From assembly GCF_027925525.1 (NCBI RefSeq), contig NZ_BSDJ01000012.1, positions 124,001-188,000 on the forward strand: DNA of 64,000 bases, written 5' to 3'. The first letter of the stretch is position 1, and each line of letters opens with the position of its first letter. The DNA is from Paenibacillus tyrphae (lineage in GTDB: Bacteria; Bacillota; Bacilli; Paenibacillales; NBRC-103111). The translations under genes and the position numbers were made by a program. Positions 43,149-51,877 of this stretch are shown in pieces. The notes under the pieces are model-generated. The model did not search any database and was not told the DNA's origin. It was given only the letters and a program-made list of their open reading frames with translations.

Positions 43149-43988
43149 ATGGAGGTTACATCAGCGCTGCAGTGGAACACCCTGCTCAGCGATCCGACCG
43201 GGCGTCGTACGGAGAAGCCGCGAGCCTTAGGCAAAACGATGGTGATCGACAAAGGCCTTGGGCTTCATGCGCTTGAGGATTTGCTGCAGACGGCAGGCGT
43301 CTATATCGACATGCTGAAAATCGGATTCGGCACCTCGCCGCTTTATAAGACGGAGTTGCTTAAGCGAAAAATCGAAATGGCCAAAGCCCACGACATTATC
43401 GTCTACCCTGGAGGTACGTTTCTGGAGGTGGCGATTCGGCAGAATGCGGTCGACCACTACTTTGATATGGCAGCTTACATGGGCTTCAGCGGTGTGGAAG
43501 TGTCGGACGGAACTATCGAGGTACCCCGGAGTTTGCGCAGCGAGCTGATCTCCCGAGGTGTGGAAGCAGGACTCACCGTCATCACCGAATACGGGAAAAA
43601 AGGCTGGGGCTCCACGATCGAATTGGACGCATTGATTGAGACGGTGATTGTGGATACCGGGCTTGGTGCCGCGCTTGTCACGATCGAAGGCCGGGAATCC
43701 GGCAAAGGCGTCGGCATCTACGACGCTCAAGGCGCTTGCAAGGATAAGGAAATCGCGCAGGTGCTCAGGCAGGTGCCGAGTCCAGACGTTCTGCTCTGGG
43801 AAGCGCCGCAAAAGGAGCAGCAGGTGCATCTGATGCAAATGCTGGGAGCCGACGTTCATCTGGGCAACGTCGCTCCCTCGGACGTCATCTCGCTCGAAGC
43901 GCTCCGCCGGGGGCTCCGTTCGGATACGATGCTTCCCGAAGGGCTGCAATCCGCAGCCGTCGGCCATGCATGGGATTGGCAAATTTGA
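43149..43988 (+). CDS. comA: Phosphosulfolactate synthase ComA
   Basis: A 279-residue TIM-barrel enzyme that adds sulfite to phosphoenolpyruvate, giving (2R)-phospho-3-sulfolactate. Motifs: KPRALGKTMVIDKGLG, YIDMLKIGFGTSPLY, VYPGGTFLEVA, FSGVEVSDGTIEVP and EAPQKEQQVHLMQMLG. Methanogens use it for coenzyme M, but with ComB in a spore former the likely product is 3-sulfolactate, a spore solute in B. subtilis (yitD homologue). It begins the pathway; ComB follows after 22 bases. Confidence 0.9.
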   Translation: MEVTSALQWNTLLSDPTGRRTEKPRALGKTMVIDKGLGLHALEDLLQTAGVYIDMLKIGFGTSPLYKTELLKRKIEMAKAHDIIVYPGGTFLEVAIRQNAVDHYFDMAAYMGFSGVEVSDGTIEVPRSLRSELISRGVEAGLTVITEYGKKGWGSTIELDALIETVIVDTGLGAALVTIEGRESGKGVGIYDAQGACKDKEIAQVLRQVPSPDVLLWEAPQKEQQVHLMQMLGADVHLGNVAPSDVISLEALRRGLRSDTMLPEGLQSAAVGHAWDWQI

Positions 43989-44010
43989 AGCGGAAGGAGG
44001 TCCGGTTTCC

Positions 44011-44760
44011 ATGAATATTCAAGTGATCGCCTCCATTAACGAAGCGAGATCCGACGATCTACAGCACAAAACCGTTATCGTCATCGATGTGCTTCGTGCG
44101 ACCTCCACGATGCTGACAGCGCTTGCCGGGGGATGCCGGACGCTTGTCCCGGTCGAAACGGTGAGCCAGGCAAAGAGCTTGCAAAGTCCTGGAACTTTGC
44201 TCGGAGGCGAACGTTCGTGCAAAAAAATTCCCGGCTTCGACTTCGGCAATTCTCCTCTGGAGTATACGCCTGAAGCCGTGTCCGGCAAAACGTTAATCAT
44301 GACGACGACAAACGGCACCCGGGCGATTCATAAGGCCAGGAAAGCGGACCACGTGCTGATCGGCGCTTTCCTGAACGCCGGGGCCTGCGCCCGCAAGGCG
44401 GCCTCGCTGGACCAGGAAATCATGCTGGTCTGCTCTGGAGCCCAGGACGTGTTCTCGCTGGAAGACGGCCTGTGCGCCGGTCTGCTTGTGCACGAGTTGC
44501 TCCAGTTGTCGGGCTGCGATCCGGACAGTCCGGCAGCCGCACAGACGGTCGGCGATTTCGGCCTGGCCATGCTTCACGCCTACCGGCAAGTACAGGACCG
44601 TCTGACCGAAATGCTGCTCTCCTGCGCAGGCGGACGACGGCTGACCAAGCTCGGCTTCCGGGACGATGTGACGTACTGCTCGCAAATCGACCTATTGCCC
44701 TTGGCTCCTGTCGTGCGTGCCGGGAAGCTGGAGCCGGAGCAAGCCTCCGCCCCGTTCTAG
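44011..44760 (+). CDS. comB: 2-phosphosulfolactate phosphatase ComB
   Basis: A 249-residue Mg-dependent phosphatase that hydrolyses phosphosulfolactate to sulfolactate. Family features: VIVIDVLRATSTMLTALAGG near residue 25, then GGERSCKKIPGFDFGNSPLEYTP and TTTNGTRAIHKARKADHVLIGAFLNA. The ATG has AAGGAGGTCC upstream. The longer frame to 43966 lies inside comA. A sulfolactate dehydrogenase, if needed, is not in the window. Confidence 0.9.
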   Translation: MNIQVIASINEARSDDLQHKTVIVIDVLRATSTMLTALAGGCRTLVPVETVSQAKSLQSPGTLLGGERSCKKIPGFDFGNSPLEYTPEAVSGKTLIMTTTNGTRAIHKARKADHVLIGAFLNAGACARKAASLDQEIMLVCSGAQDVFSLEDGLCAGLLVHELLQLSGCDPDSPAAAQTVGDFGLAMLHAYRQVQDRLTEMLLSCAGGRRLTKLGFRDDVTYCSQIDLLPLAPVVRAGKLEPEQASAPF

Positions 44761-44820
44761 TTCTAAACCAAGCCCTCGTTCATACACTGGAAAGGAAACC
44801 ATTGGACAAGGGGCCTGACC

Positions 44821-45285
44821 ATGAACGGAGACATTTTGCTGGTGGCGCTGATTATCATCGGTCTGATCGGTCGCTCCCATATTATTACAACAGCGGCGTG
44901 CGTGCTGTTGATTATTAAGCTCATCAGTTTGGAACGGTATTTGCCTACCATCGAACGGAGAGGACTGGAGCTCGGGCTGCTGTTTTTGACGATGGGGGTA
45001 TTGGTTCCGTTCGCCAGCGAACGGATTTCGATTAAAGACGTGACGTCGATGTTCACCACTTGGCCGGGGATCTTGGCTTTGGTCGGGGGCGCAATCGCAA
45101 CGTACATGAATGGCAAAGGCTTGGAGTTATTAAAAATAGACCCACAATTGATTGTGGGTCTTGTCATTGGGTCCATTTTCGGGATTGTTTTTTTGAAAGG
45201 CATTCCGGTCGGGCCGCTGATGGCCGCCGGAATTACCGCTTTTCTGTTGAAGCTGTTTACGTTCGTCTTCGATAAGCTGCGTTAG
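44821..45285 (+). CDS. DUF441 membrane protein (YtwI-like)
   Basis: A 154-residue protein with four membrane segments (about 5-25, 45-65, 78-95, 108-140). Family features: [15 protein letters not shown] and [19 protein letters not shown]. The function is unknown. A perfect 22-bp inverted repeat (45139-45160) lies inside the coding region. Stop one base from the opposing aspartokinase stop; a hairpin covers both. Confidence 0.85.
   Translation: MNGDILLVALIIIGLIGRSHIITTAACVLLIIKLISLERYLPTIERRGLELGLLFLTMGVLVPFASERISIKDVTSMFTTWPGILALVGGAIATYMNGKGLELLKIDPQLIVGLVIGSIFGIVFLKGIPVGPLMAAGITAFLLKLFTFVFDKLR
45139..45160. repeat. Perfect inverted repeat within the DUF441 gene
   Basis: GACCCACAAT-TG-ATTGTGGGTC; two 10-bp arms with a 2-nt loop. 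It encodes IDPQLIVG, so the symmetry may be fortuitous. A/T-rich bases (TAAAAATA) precede it. Confidence 0.75.
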
Positions 45286-45295
45286 CTTATCTTCT
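45271..45295. terminator. Hairpin spanning both convergent stop codons
   Basis: GATAAGCT-GCGTT-AGCTTATC, 8-bp stem, then CTTCTTTC on the plus strand. The T run is weak. It includes the stop codons of both DUF441 (plus) and aspartokinase (minus). Confidence 0.55.
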
Positions 45296-46543
45296 TTCGG
45301 AAGGGCCGCCTACAAATACGGTCTGATCCGTATCCAGGCCGTAAGCGCTGTGCAGTGCCGCGATCACTTCGTTCAGACGGCCGTTTTCAATGACGCAGGA
45401 CGTCTTGATTTCGGACGTGCTCACCAGCAGAATGCTGATGCCAAGCTCGGAGATGACCTCGAACATTTTCGCAGCTACGCCCGGCGTACTAACCATGCCC
45501 GCACCAACGATGGATACTTTGACCAGATTGGTTTCGGAGGTCACTTGACGGAAGCCGACTTCCGGACGAATCCCTTCGATGACTTGAAGCGCCTTCTCTT
45601 GATCGGACAGCGATACGGTGCAGGAGAAATCGGCGAGACCGTTCTGTACGCCGCTTTGGACGATGATATCCACATCGATTTGCGCTTTGGCCAAGGCAGA
45701 GAACACTTTAGCCAATTGCCCCGGCTTTTCTTCCACTCCCAAAATACTGATTCTCGCCACATTTTTGTCGTAAGCAATGCCGCGTACTACGATGCCTTGT
45801 TCCATCGCCGCTTCCTCCTTCACTTTCGTGCCCTCATTATGATTGAAGCTGGATCTGACGACCAGCTGTACATTGTAATTTTTGGCGTATTCCACGGCGC
45901 GCGGATGCAGAACCGCCGCTCCGAGATTGGCAAGCTCCAGCATTTCGTCGTACGAAATTTCGTTCAGCTTGCGCGCGCACTTCACGATCCGCGGATCGGT
46001 CGAATAAATGCCGTCCACATCGGTGAAAATTTCGCACACGTCCGCTTCAATGGCGGCCGCCAGCGCTACGGCCGTCGTATCCGACCCGCCGCGTCCGAGC
46101 GTCGTAATCTCGCCTTCCTCCGTCATGCCCTGGAAGCCCGCAACGATGACGATTTTACCGGCTGCGATCGCATTGCGGATACGATCCGGGCGAATATCGG
46201 TAATGCGCGCCTTGCCATGAAGCGCTTCCGTGTACATGCCGGCTTGCCAGCCCGTAAACGAAACGGCTTCGTGCCCGAGGCTGTGGATCGTCATCGCCAG
46301 CAGCGCAACCGAAACCTGCTCGCCCGTCGTCAGCAGCATGTCCATTTCTCGCGCCGGCGGCGTGCCGGGGCACAGTTGTTTGGACAAATCGATCAAATCG
46401 TCCGTTGTATCTCCCATGGCCGAAACGACGACGACACAATCGTGGCCTTCAAGCTTTCTTTCCACGATGCGGTTCGCCACCCGCTTCATCCGCTCCGCGT
46501 CACCTACGGAGCTCCCGCCGAATTTCATCACTATCAGAGACAA
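45287..46543 (-). CDS. lysC: Aspartokinase
   Basis: First step of Lys/Met/Thr synthesis: aspartate + ATP to aspartyl phosphate. The 418-residue protein has KFGGSSVGDAERM, GFQGMTEEGEITTLGRGGSDTTAVALA, and two C-terminal ACT domains (about 265-335, 345-410). Length and order fit the lysine-sensitive class (B. subtilis LysC). The start is TTG after GGGAGTGAGC. There is no room upstream for a lysine riboswitch (about 80 bases to the next gene). Confidence 0.93.
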   Translation of the reverse strand: MSLIVMKFGGSSVGDAERMKRVANRIVERKLEGHDCVVVVSAMGDTTDDLIDLSKQLCPGTPPAREMDMLLTTGEQVSVALLAMTIHSLGHEAVSFTGWQAGMYTEALHGKARITDIRPDRIRNAIAAGKIVIVAGFQGMTEEGEITTLGRGGSDTTAVALAAAIEADVCEIFTDVDGIYSTDPRIVKCARKLNEISYDEMLELANLGAAVLHPRAVEYAKNYNVQLVVRSSFNHNEGTKVKEEAAMEQGIVVRGIAYDKNVARISILGVEEKPGQLAKVFSALAKAQIDVDIIVQSGVQNGLADFSCTVSLSDQEKALQVIEGIRPEVGFRQVTSETNLVKVSIVGAGMVSTPGVAAKMFEVISELGISILLVSTSEIKTSCVIENGRLNEVIAALHSAYGLDTDQTVFVGGPSERR

Positions 46544-46586
46544 AGCTGCTCACTCCCTACGCAAACTTTTACATAACTAGTGAGTT

Positions 46587-46616
46587 ATTATATCATATGC
46601 CCTATCTCTCTTGAAA
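46587..46616 (-). promoter_or_regulatory. Probable promoter of aspartokinase
   Basis: On the minus strand TTTCAA, an 18-base spacer and perfect TATAAT at 46587-46592. The leader would be only about 40 nt. Confidence 0.55.
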
Positions 46617-46626
46617 TAGTAAAATA

Positions 46627-47226
46627 TCAACCCGAGCAGACGGATAACGCGAAACCTCCGTCTTTTTCCATTATTGTAAACAATTTGATCATATTGCCAC
46701 AGCGCGCTTCTGCCAAATGTGCCCGATAGGCTCGGCTCGTTCCCGCCTCGGTCACGACATAGACCCGTTCTTTGCCTAGATTGCGACACCAAGCAAGAAA
46801 GCGGTCCGCCTGTTGGGCGAAGAGCAGGCCCGGCAGCGTATGAATGCCCTGCAGCCACAAATATTCGGGCAAGTCGGCCGGCAGTTGCCACTTGGGGAAC
46901 CGGCCCGCAAGCCGGCCAAGCTCCAAAGGCATGTCACAAGGCATCGTATGAAAATCGTAACGGAACGGATATTGACGCGGACCTGCGAGCGGATGAACAA
47001 TCCGGTCGACGGGCATGCCTTCACACCAAAGCTCCGCCGTTTGGAGCATTCGCAGCGTCGGACCAGCAATGACCGCGTCCGTATCCGAGAGCGGCTTCAA
47101 GCTTCGAAGCCGAAGCGCTTCCGTTCTGCCTCGTTCCGTGAGCTGCGGGTCCTTCATTTCCCGGCTTCCGGGCAAACCGAGCGAATGCTGCGATTCACCG
47201 TGAATGACGAATACCAAATCCATCAT
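46627..47226 (-). CDS. Histidine phosphatase-fold protein with altered active site
   Basis: A 199-residue protein with the phosphoglycerate-mutase-like fold. The N-terminal catalytic motif LxRHGE reads DLVFVIHGES: the Arg before the His is replaced by Ile. The second catalytic His (VTHGG in active enzymes) reads VVTEAGTSRAY, with Glu in place of His. The middle Arg motif (AGPTLRMLQTAE) is intact. The ATG at 47226 follows GGGGGGAGC. It is likely inactive or altered in function, though this cannot be proven from sequence. It has no clear operon partner. Confidence 0.75.
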   Translation of the reverse strand: MMDLVFVIHGESQHSLGLPGSREMKDPQLTERGRTEALRLRSLKPLSDTDAVIAGPTLRMLQTAELWCEGMPVDRIVHPLAGPRQYPFRYDFHTMPCDMPLELGRLAGRFPKWQLPADLPEYLWLQGIHTLPGLLFAQQADRFLAWCRNLGKERVYVVTEAGTSRAYRAHLAEARCGNMIKLFTIMEKDGGFALSVCSG

Positions 47227-47328
47227 GCTCCCCCCAGTCCATCGTTTGCTTAAGGCTAACTGCTCCTGTTCATGTATACGAAACCTTCGTGTCCTCCATG
47301 CTACCAAGTGTTAATGCCGCCCGGGAAG

Positions 47329-47613
47329 CTACGGCCGGTTCCGTCGATTGGCCCATCTCTGCAGCAGCGGCTGCAGGGCGAAGGCGTAAAAGGCGGCGCT
47401 GCCGGCGAACGTCAGCGCGTAAAGCCATCCCGACGGGCCCGCTGCCAGTCCGAAAGAAACCTGCGATTCCATCCCTTGCTTGCTCGAATAAGCGTCGACA
47501 ATCTTCGGTACATATCGCATGGTGAGAAGCATCCCCCAAACGACTTGTACGATAACATACAGAATATGAACCGCCGCTGCGAACAAAAGGGCGTTCCTTA
47601 TCGTTTTAACCAT
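47329..47613 (-). CDS. Hypothetical membrane protein
   Basis: A 94-residue protein with two hydrophobic segments (about 6-32 and 60-85) and basic ends. The ATG follows GGAGTGAATTGG. Its stop is near the following minus-strand gene. It follows the GNAT gene by 25 bases in the same direction. No family recognised. Confidence 0.7.
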   Translation of the reverse strand: MVKTIRNALLFAAAVHILYVIVQVVWGMLLTMRYVPKIVDAYSSKQGMESQVSFGLAAGPSGWLYALTFAGSAAFYAFALQPLLQRWANRRNRP

Positions 47614-47638
47614 CCAATTCACTCCTTGAATCCGTGTT

Positions 47639-48142
47639 CTACAGTTTGCATACCATCCAATATTCGTCATAGTGCTCGTCGCCGATTTTCAACGCGTTCG
47701 GTTCGGTGCCGAAAATTTCGAATCCGGCCGAACGGTACAATCGAACCGCCGGTTCGTTGACGGTTACCACAGCCAAATAAACCTGCTCCAGTCCATCCAG
47801 CGAGCGTACCTCCTCCAGCACATGCCGAAGCAGCGCGGTGGCGATTCCTTTCCCCTGATGGGCGCTATCCACATACACTCCCCACAGCATGCCCTTATGA
47901 GCCAGGTTGCGCGAAGACTCCCGGCGAAAGCCGATCATGCCCATCAATTCGTTGTTCTCACCGAACGCTCCCAGAAGAAACTGGTCCGCCGAATTCGGAA
48001 AACGGCGGCGAACCTCATCCATACCGGTAAGCGACGCGTCCTCGTAGTTCGATCCAAACGATTCGGGATGTTCTTTGAGCGATTTTAACCGCAAGCTCCA
48101 AAATGCCTCCACGTCTTGAGGCTCCAATTTACGAAGTAGCAT
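47639..48142 (-). CDS. GNAT family N-acetyltransferase
   Basis: A 167-residue protein. The acetyl-CoA binding motif A is LWGVYVDSAHQGKGIATALL (V/I-x-x-x-x-Q/R-G-x-G/A); then VVTVNEPAVRLYRSAGFEIFG, the motif B arch. Substrate cannot be told. ATG follows GTGAGGAGAAGTC. Confidence 0.9.
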   Translation of the reverse strand: MLLRKLEPQDVEAFWSLRLKSLKEHPESFGSNYEDASLTGMDEVRRRFPNSADQFLLGAFGENNELMGMIGFRRESSRNLAHKGMLWGVYVDSAHQGKGIATALLRHVLEEVRSLDGLEQVYLAVVTVNEPAVRLYRSAGFEIFGTEPNALKIGDEHYDEYWMVCKL

Positions 48143-48179
48143 GACTTCTCCTCACTTTTTAATTGATGTAAAAAAACGA

Positions 48180-48211
48180 TTGACTCTGACATCAATGTCA
48201 CGGTCTATAAT
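48180..48211 (+). promoter_or_regulatory. MerR-type promoter with 20-bp spacer and operator
   Basis: TTGACT (48180-48185), 20-bp spacer, perfect TATAAT (48206-48211). The spacer holds the palindrome TGACAT-CA-ATGTCA (48187-48200). A long 19-20 bp spacer with a dyad is the hallmark of MerR-controlled promoters. It directs merR-trx and implies autoregulation. Confidence 0.85.
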
Positions 48212-48244
48212 AAAACTACGATCCGCAATTCACCCGAAGGAGGG

Positions 48245-48640
48245 ATGGCCCTGAAAATCGGCGAGCTGTCCAAGGCGACCGGAGCCAGCATCCGATCGCT
48301 CCGCTATTACGAGAAGCAAGGGCTTATCACGCCGGCCCGCACCGAAAGCGGCTACCGGGAATATCACAAATTCGCCGTAGAGCAGGTCAAAACGATCCGG
48401 TTGTATCTGAATCTGGGCTTGTCTACCGAGCAGATTGCCGGTTTTCTGCACTGCGTGCTATTGAACAAAGAAGCGTTCTGCAACGAGGTATTGCCCGTAT
48501 ATCAGCAGAAGCTGAAGGAAATCGACGAGCAAATCCAGACGCTGGTCCGGATCAGGTCCAATCTGGAGGAGCGCATCGAATCTATTCTATCGGAACGAAC
48601 CGATAACGAATCTATGGAGGGAACGAACGATGAGTCTTAA
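48245..48640 (+). CDS. MerR family transcriptional regulator
   Basis: The 131-residue protein is read from ATG 48245. A CTG at 48251 may be the real start: the SD AAGGAGG (48237-48243) lies 1 base before the ATG but 7 bases before CTG, and MKIGELSKATG is the usual MerR start. It has an HTH (IGELSKATGASIRSLRYYEKQGLI), a wing (ARTESGYREY) and a coiled dimerisation helix. C70 and C79 are the only cysteines, so thiol or redox sensing is possible. Overlaps the thioredoxin gene by 11 bases. Confidence 0.9.
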   Translation: MALKIGELSKATGASIRSLRYYEKQGLITPARTESGYREYHKFAVEQVKTIRLYLNLGLSTEQIAGFLHCVLLNKEAFCNEVLPVYQQKLKEIDEQIQTLVRIRSNLEERIESILSERTDNESMEGTNDES

Positions 48641-48962
48641 AACAAGCAACGATGCCGAATTTTCCGGAGATATCCGCAAATCCGAACTGACCTTGGTCGA
48701 TTTTACCGCCGTCTGGTGCCCGCCGTGCAAAAGGCTGATCCCGCTGCTGGAGGAGCTCGGGCAAGAGCTGGGAGAGAGCGTGACGATTCTGAAGGTGGAC
48801 GTTGATGCTTCGCCGAACATTGCGGCTCGCTTCGGGGTGATGTCGATGCCGACGGTCATCCTGCTCAAGGATGGCGAACCTGTCGAAAGGCTGGTCGGCT
48901 TGAGGCCGAAAGAAACATACCGTAGCTTGATTGCCAAACACTCGGCCGCGGCTTCCCGCTGA
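48630..48962 (+). CDS. Thioredoxin-like protein with WCPPC motif
   Basis: A 110-residue thioredoxin fold. The redox motif is VWCPPCKRL (C30, C33) instead of the usual WCGPC; the cis-Pro follows in MSMPTVILL. ATG with GGAGGGAAC upstream. It is coupled to merR by overlap, so the regulator probably controls it in response to thiol or oxidative stress. No disulfide partner is nearby. Confidence 0.9.
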   Translation: MSLKTSNDAEFSGDIRKSELTLVDFTAVWCPPCKRLIPLLEELGQELGESVTILKVDVDASPNIAARFGVMSMPTVILLKDGEPVERLVGLRPKETYRSLIAKHSAAASR

Positions 48963-49082
48963 CCAGCCGGGCACCGGTTATACTCCGCCATCCGTACCTC
49001 TTCCTGTTCATCGTACCATATTTTGGCGTATGGTGGAATTCCCTGCATGTCGGATGATTTTGTCGGAAACTTCGCCTAACCC

Positions 49083-49113
49083 AAAAAGGCTGGCGCGCCT
49101 TAGCCGCCAGCCT
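49083..49113 (-). terminator. Terminator after the double glycosyltransferase gene
   Basis: AGGCTGGCG pairs with CGCGCCAGCCT region and is followed by TTTTTGG on the minus strand; it overlaps the stop codon. Confidence 0.85.
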
Positions 49114-51721
49114 CCATGCTCCATTCCCCTTGTTCAATCACCAAGGTTCGGACCGGACGACCGAACTCCCGATCGATTCCCCGCTCCACAATAAGCTCAT
49201 CCGGCTCGTCATGCTGCGGATCGTCCCAGTCCAGCCATTGCAAGCGGCCGAAGCTGCAGGACCGGTACGCCTTCCCGTCCTTTACCCGGACATAGACCAA
49301 ATCGCCTCCGGCCAAATAGCTCACGATCGCTTGGCCTGCGTTTTGTTCCGACGGGAACCGGGTCAACCAAATCTCGATTAGCCGGCTGCGCCCGGGCGAG
49401 GCGGACAATTCGGCACAGCTGCGCCAATGGGAAGCGATAATGTCAGTCCATTGCCGGGTCCAACGCTTCTTGGTGAACACCTCGGCGACCTCGGTCGCTT
49501 TTCGCTTGAATGAAACGAGCTTCGCCGGATCGTCCAGCAAGCTGCCGATCGCTTGCCTCAGGGCATGGGCGTTCGGCTCGATGAGCAGCCCGTTATACCC
49601 GTCGATGACGAGGTCCGTTAAGCCGCCGATCCGGGTGGCAATGACCGCATTCCCGGAAGCCATCGCCTCCAGACAGGACAAGCTCGTGCCCTCGCTGTAT
49701 AGCGTCGGGATCAGCGAGATATCCGCCTGCCGGTAAGCCTGCGGCATGTCGTCAAGCTTAAGAGAGTACCGTTTAATGCGGCCGGGCCACCGTTTGATTT
49801 TGATATCTACATGCCGAAGGTCGTCATCGAGCCCCTGCCCGACGAAATGAAAATCGACATTGGGATATTTAAGCAAAATTTGATCAATAACTTCCAGCAC
49901 CAGGTACAGCCCTCTCGCATGGTACAATCTCCGGGGATACAAGATGACGATGCGGCCGCCCGGCTTGTCGTAATCGGGTCTTGGCGTGAATTCGTCCGTA
50001 TCGACATAGTTCGGAATCACTTTGATCGTGTGGCCCAAAGCATAATCGACCGTCTGCAGCCAGTTCGCCGAATTCGTATCTACCGACACCAGCGTTCCGC
50101 ACAGCCGGGCCCCTTCAATAAAACGGCGGTTCGTTTCCCAGAAAACCGTCCCGTCCGGATAACTGCAATCCGGATTATCCCAGCTCACGCCATGAATAAT
50201 ACCGATGCCCGAACCGCTCGTTTCATAAGGCCACGCGTTAAAAAAGGCGGAATAGACCGTCAGTGCCGAACGCTCGGCCGTTTGCTCCTGAAACAACCGG
50301 CTGTACGTTTTGACGGCGGGGATCGTATATTGCTTCGCGTCCTGTCCGCCTCTGGATAAAGACACGACGTCGATGCCCCGAACCCGGCGCAGCCACGCAT
50401 CATGGCCGTACTGATAGACGGTGAGCGGCACCCCCTGCTGCTCCATCAGCCGATGCAAATCTGTCAAATACCGCTCCGCTCCGCCGTTATAGAACTTCTC
50501 CCCCTCATAATCCAGAAAGGTAACCGTCATCACCGCCGCCTTGCTGGCCGGATCGTAATTGGCATACGCCTTCCAGGCCCCCAGCCGCTCCTCCAGCAGA
50601 CGCTCCGCTTGATCCGTCCGCTCCGACCATTGGTGTCCTGCGGCGAAACGCCCCCCTTCCCGGGCCGCTACCGCAGCGAATTCGGGAGCCAGGACCGATT
50701 CGAGCGCCGCTTCGAATTCGTCGGCGCCTTCCGCCAGACGCAGGATGTCGGTCCGGTACGCCGTCAGCTCCAGCAGCGGCGTTGACACGACCGGAAGGCC
50801 GAGCGCTGCATATTCGAAAAATTTGACGGGAGACACGCTGTTGGTCGTTTCGTTGACGCGGAATGGAATGATGGCCGCACGGAACCATTTTCCATAATGT
50901 ACCAGTTGATGGTACGGCTTCATCCCAAGCAGGCGGACGTTGGGCGCATCGAGTTTATCCCTGGGAATGCCCGGCTTGCCGATAATGATGAACTGCCACT
51001 CCGGCTTTCTGCGGGCCAGTTCCAGCACCAGCTCGTCGTCGAACCATTCTTCCACCGCTCCGAAATATCCGATGACCGGGGAGCCTGCTGCGACAAACGG
51101 GGCCATATCTCCGGGAATGAAGCCCCGTGGCACTTCGAAATCTTCGATTCTCGCAGCGTTGGGCAAATAATAGGCGTCGGGCCGTTCCTTCATATAGCTC
51201 TGCAGCAATTTCGCGGAATAGGTCACGATATCCGCTTGGACCGTCGTTTGACGGTGCTTTTCCAGCATGTTCTCATCGTATAACGAAAAAAATTCAAGAC
51301 AGTCGAGCACATCGTACCAAAGCACCTTATGCGGCAATAAGTCCGCCCAAGCCATCTGCATCAGCCAAGTACACAACACAATAACGGATTGGCTGCGCAG
51401 CGCTGGAAGCAAATACGCTTCGCCGCTCACGACGAAAAGGTTCGGCTCGGCTTCGCGAAGCTGAAATGGCTCGCCGGTAGGATCGCAAAAGAAACAAAGA
51501 TAACCTCGGCGGGCAAATTCTTTCAGCAGCTGCTGCGGACGCTGGAGCGGCTCCCAGGGAACGGCTTCGGGGTATACGACGATCGCTTTGAATGCTTTGT
51601 TCCCCATCAACTTCATCACTTCCGCTGCATGCGGATCGATCGGACCATGCAGGAAGCTGGCATAATACTGCTGCCTGTAATGATATTCCGAACGAAAGTG
51701 CGGTTTCGTCTCTGCCGTCAC
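49100..51721 (-). CDS. Two-domain (GT4-GT4) glycosyltransferase
   Basis: An 873-residue protein that looks like two fused GT-B enzymes. Residues about 45-395 (IVVYPEAVPWEPLQRPQQLL, EPNLFVVSGEAY, SPVKFFEYAALGLPVVST) resemble the separate glycosyltransferase at 54048. Residues about 400-790 are a second GT4 (EKFYNGGAERYLTDLHRL, HGVSWDNPD, PNYVDTDEF, EGTSLSCLEAMASGNAVIATRIGG). The last ~85 residues are an extra domain. GTG start after GGAGG. Acceptor unknown; a surface polysaccharide or glycoprotein is likely. Confidence 0.85.
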   Translation of the reverse strand: MTAETKPHFRSEYHYRQQYYASFLHGPIDPHAAEVMKLMGNKAFKAIVVYPEAVPWEPLQRPQQLLKEFARRGYLCFFCDPTGEPFQLREAEPNLFVVSGEAYLLPALRSQSVIVLCTWLMQMAWADLLPHKVLWYDVLDCLEFFSLYDENMLEKHRQTTVQADIVTYSAKLLQSYMKERPDAYYLPNAARIEDFEVPRGFIPGDMAPFVAAGSPVIGYFGAVEEWFDDELVLELARRKPEWQFIIIGKPGIPRDKLDAPNVRLLGMKPYHQLVHYGKWFRAAIIPFRVNETTNSVSPVKFFEYAALGLPVVSTPLLELTAYRTDILRLAEGADEFEAALESVLAPEFAAVAAREGGRFAAGHQWSERTDQAERLLEERLGAWKAYANYDPASKAAVMTVTFLDYEGEKFYNGGAERYLTDLHRLMEQQGVPLTVYQYGHDAWLRRVRGIDVVSLSRGGQDAKQYTIPAVKTYSRLFQEQTAERSALTVYSAFFNAWPYETSGSGIGIIHGVSWDNPDCSYPDGTVFWETNRRFIEGARLCGTLVSVDTNSANWLQTVDYALGHTIKVIPNYVDTDEFTPRPDYDKPGGRIVILYPRRLYHARGLYLVLEVIDQILLKYPNVDFHFVGQGLDDDLRHVDIKIKRWPGRIKRYSLKLDDMPQAYRQADISLIPTLYSEGTSLSCLEAMASGNAVIATRIGGLTDLVIDGYNGLLIEPNAHALRQAIGSLLDDPAKLVSFKRKATEVAEVFTKKRWTRQWTDIIASHWRSCAELSASPGRSRLIEIWLTRFPSEQNAGQAIVSYLAGGDLVYVRVKDGKAYRSCSFGRLQWLDWDDPQHDEPDELIVERGIDREFGRPVRTLVIEQGEWSMEAGG

Positions 51722-51877
51722 CTTCCTCTACCTCCCCTTCGTTGCCGAATCAAACGGCGGTCACCGTCCGTTCCGTTCCCTTCCATAAATTGGGTCAATT
51801 CATCAATTTGGACCTGACAAGTTCCTATCCGCATTTGACCGACATATGGTACAACGTATCTATTTCGGAAGGAGTGT

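Noticed and set aside
45139-45160. Intrinsic terminator inside DUF441
   Set aside because: The stem is AT-moderate with a 2-nt loop and followed by TTGTC rather than a T run.
46544-46626. Lysine riboswitch before aspartokinase
   Set aside because: Only about 80 bases are available, less than half the element; no conserved core seen.
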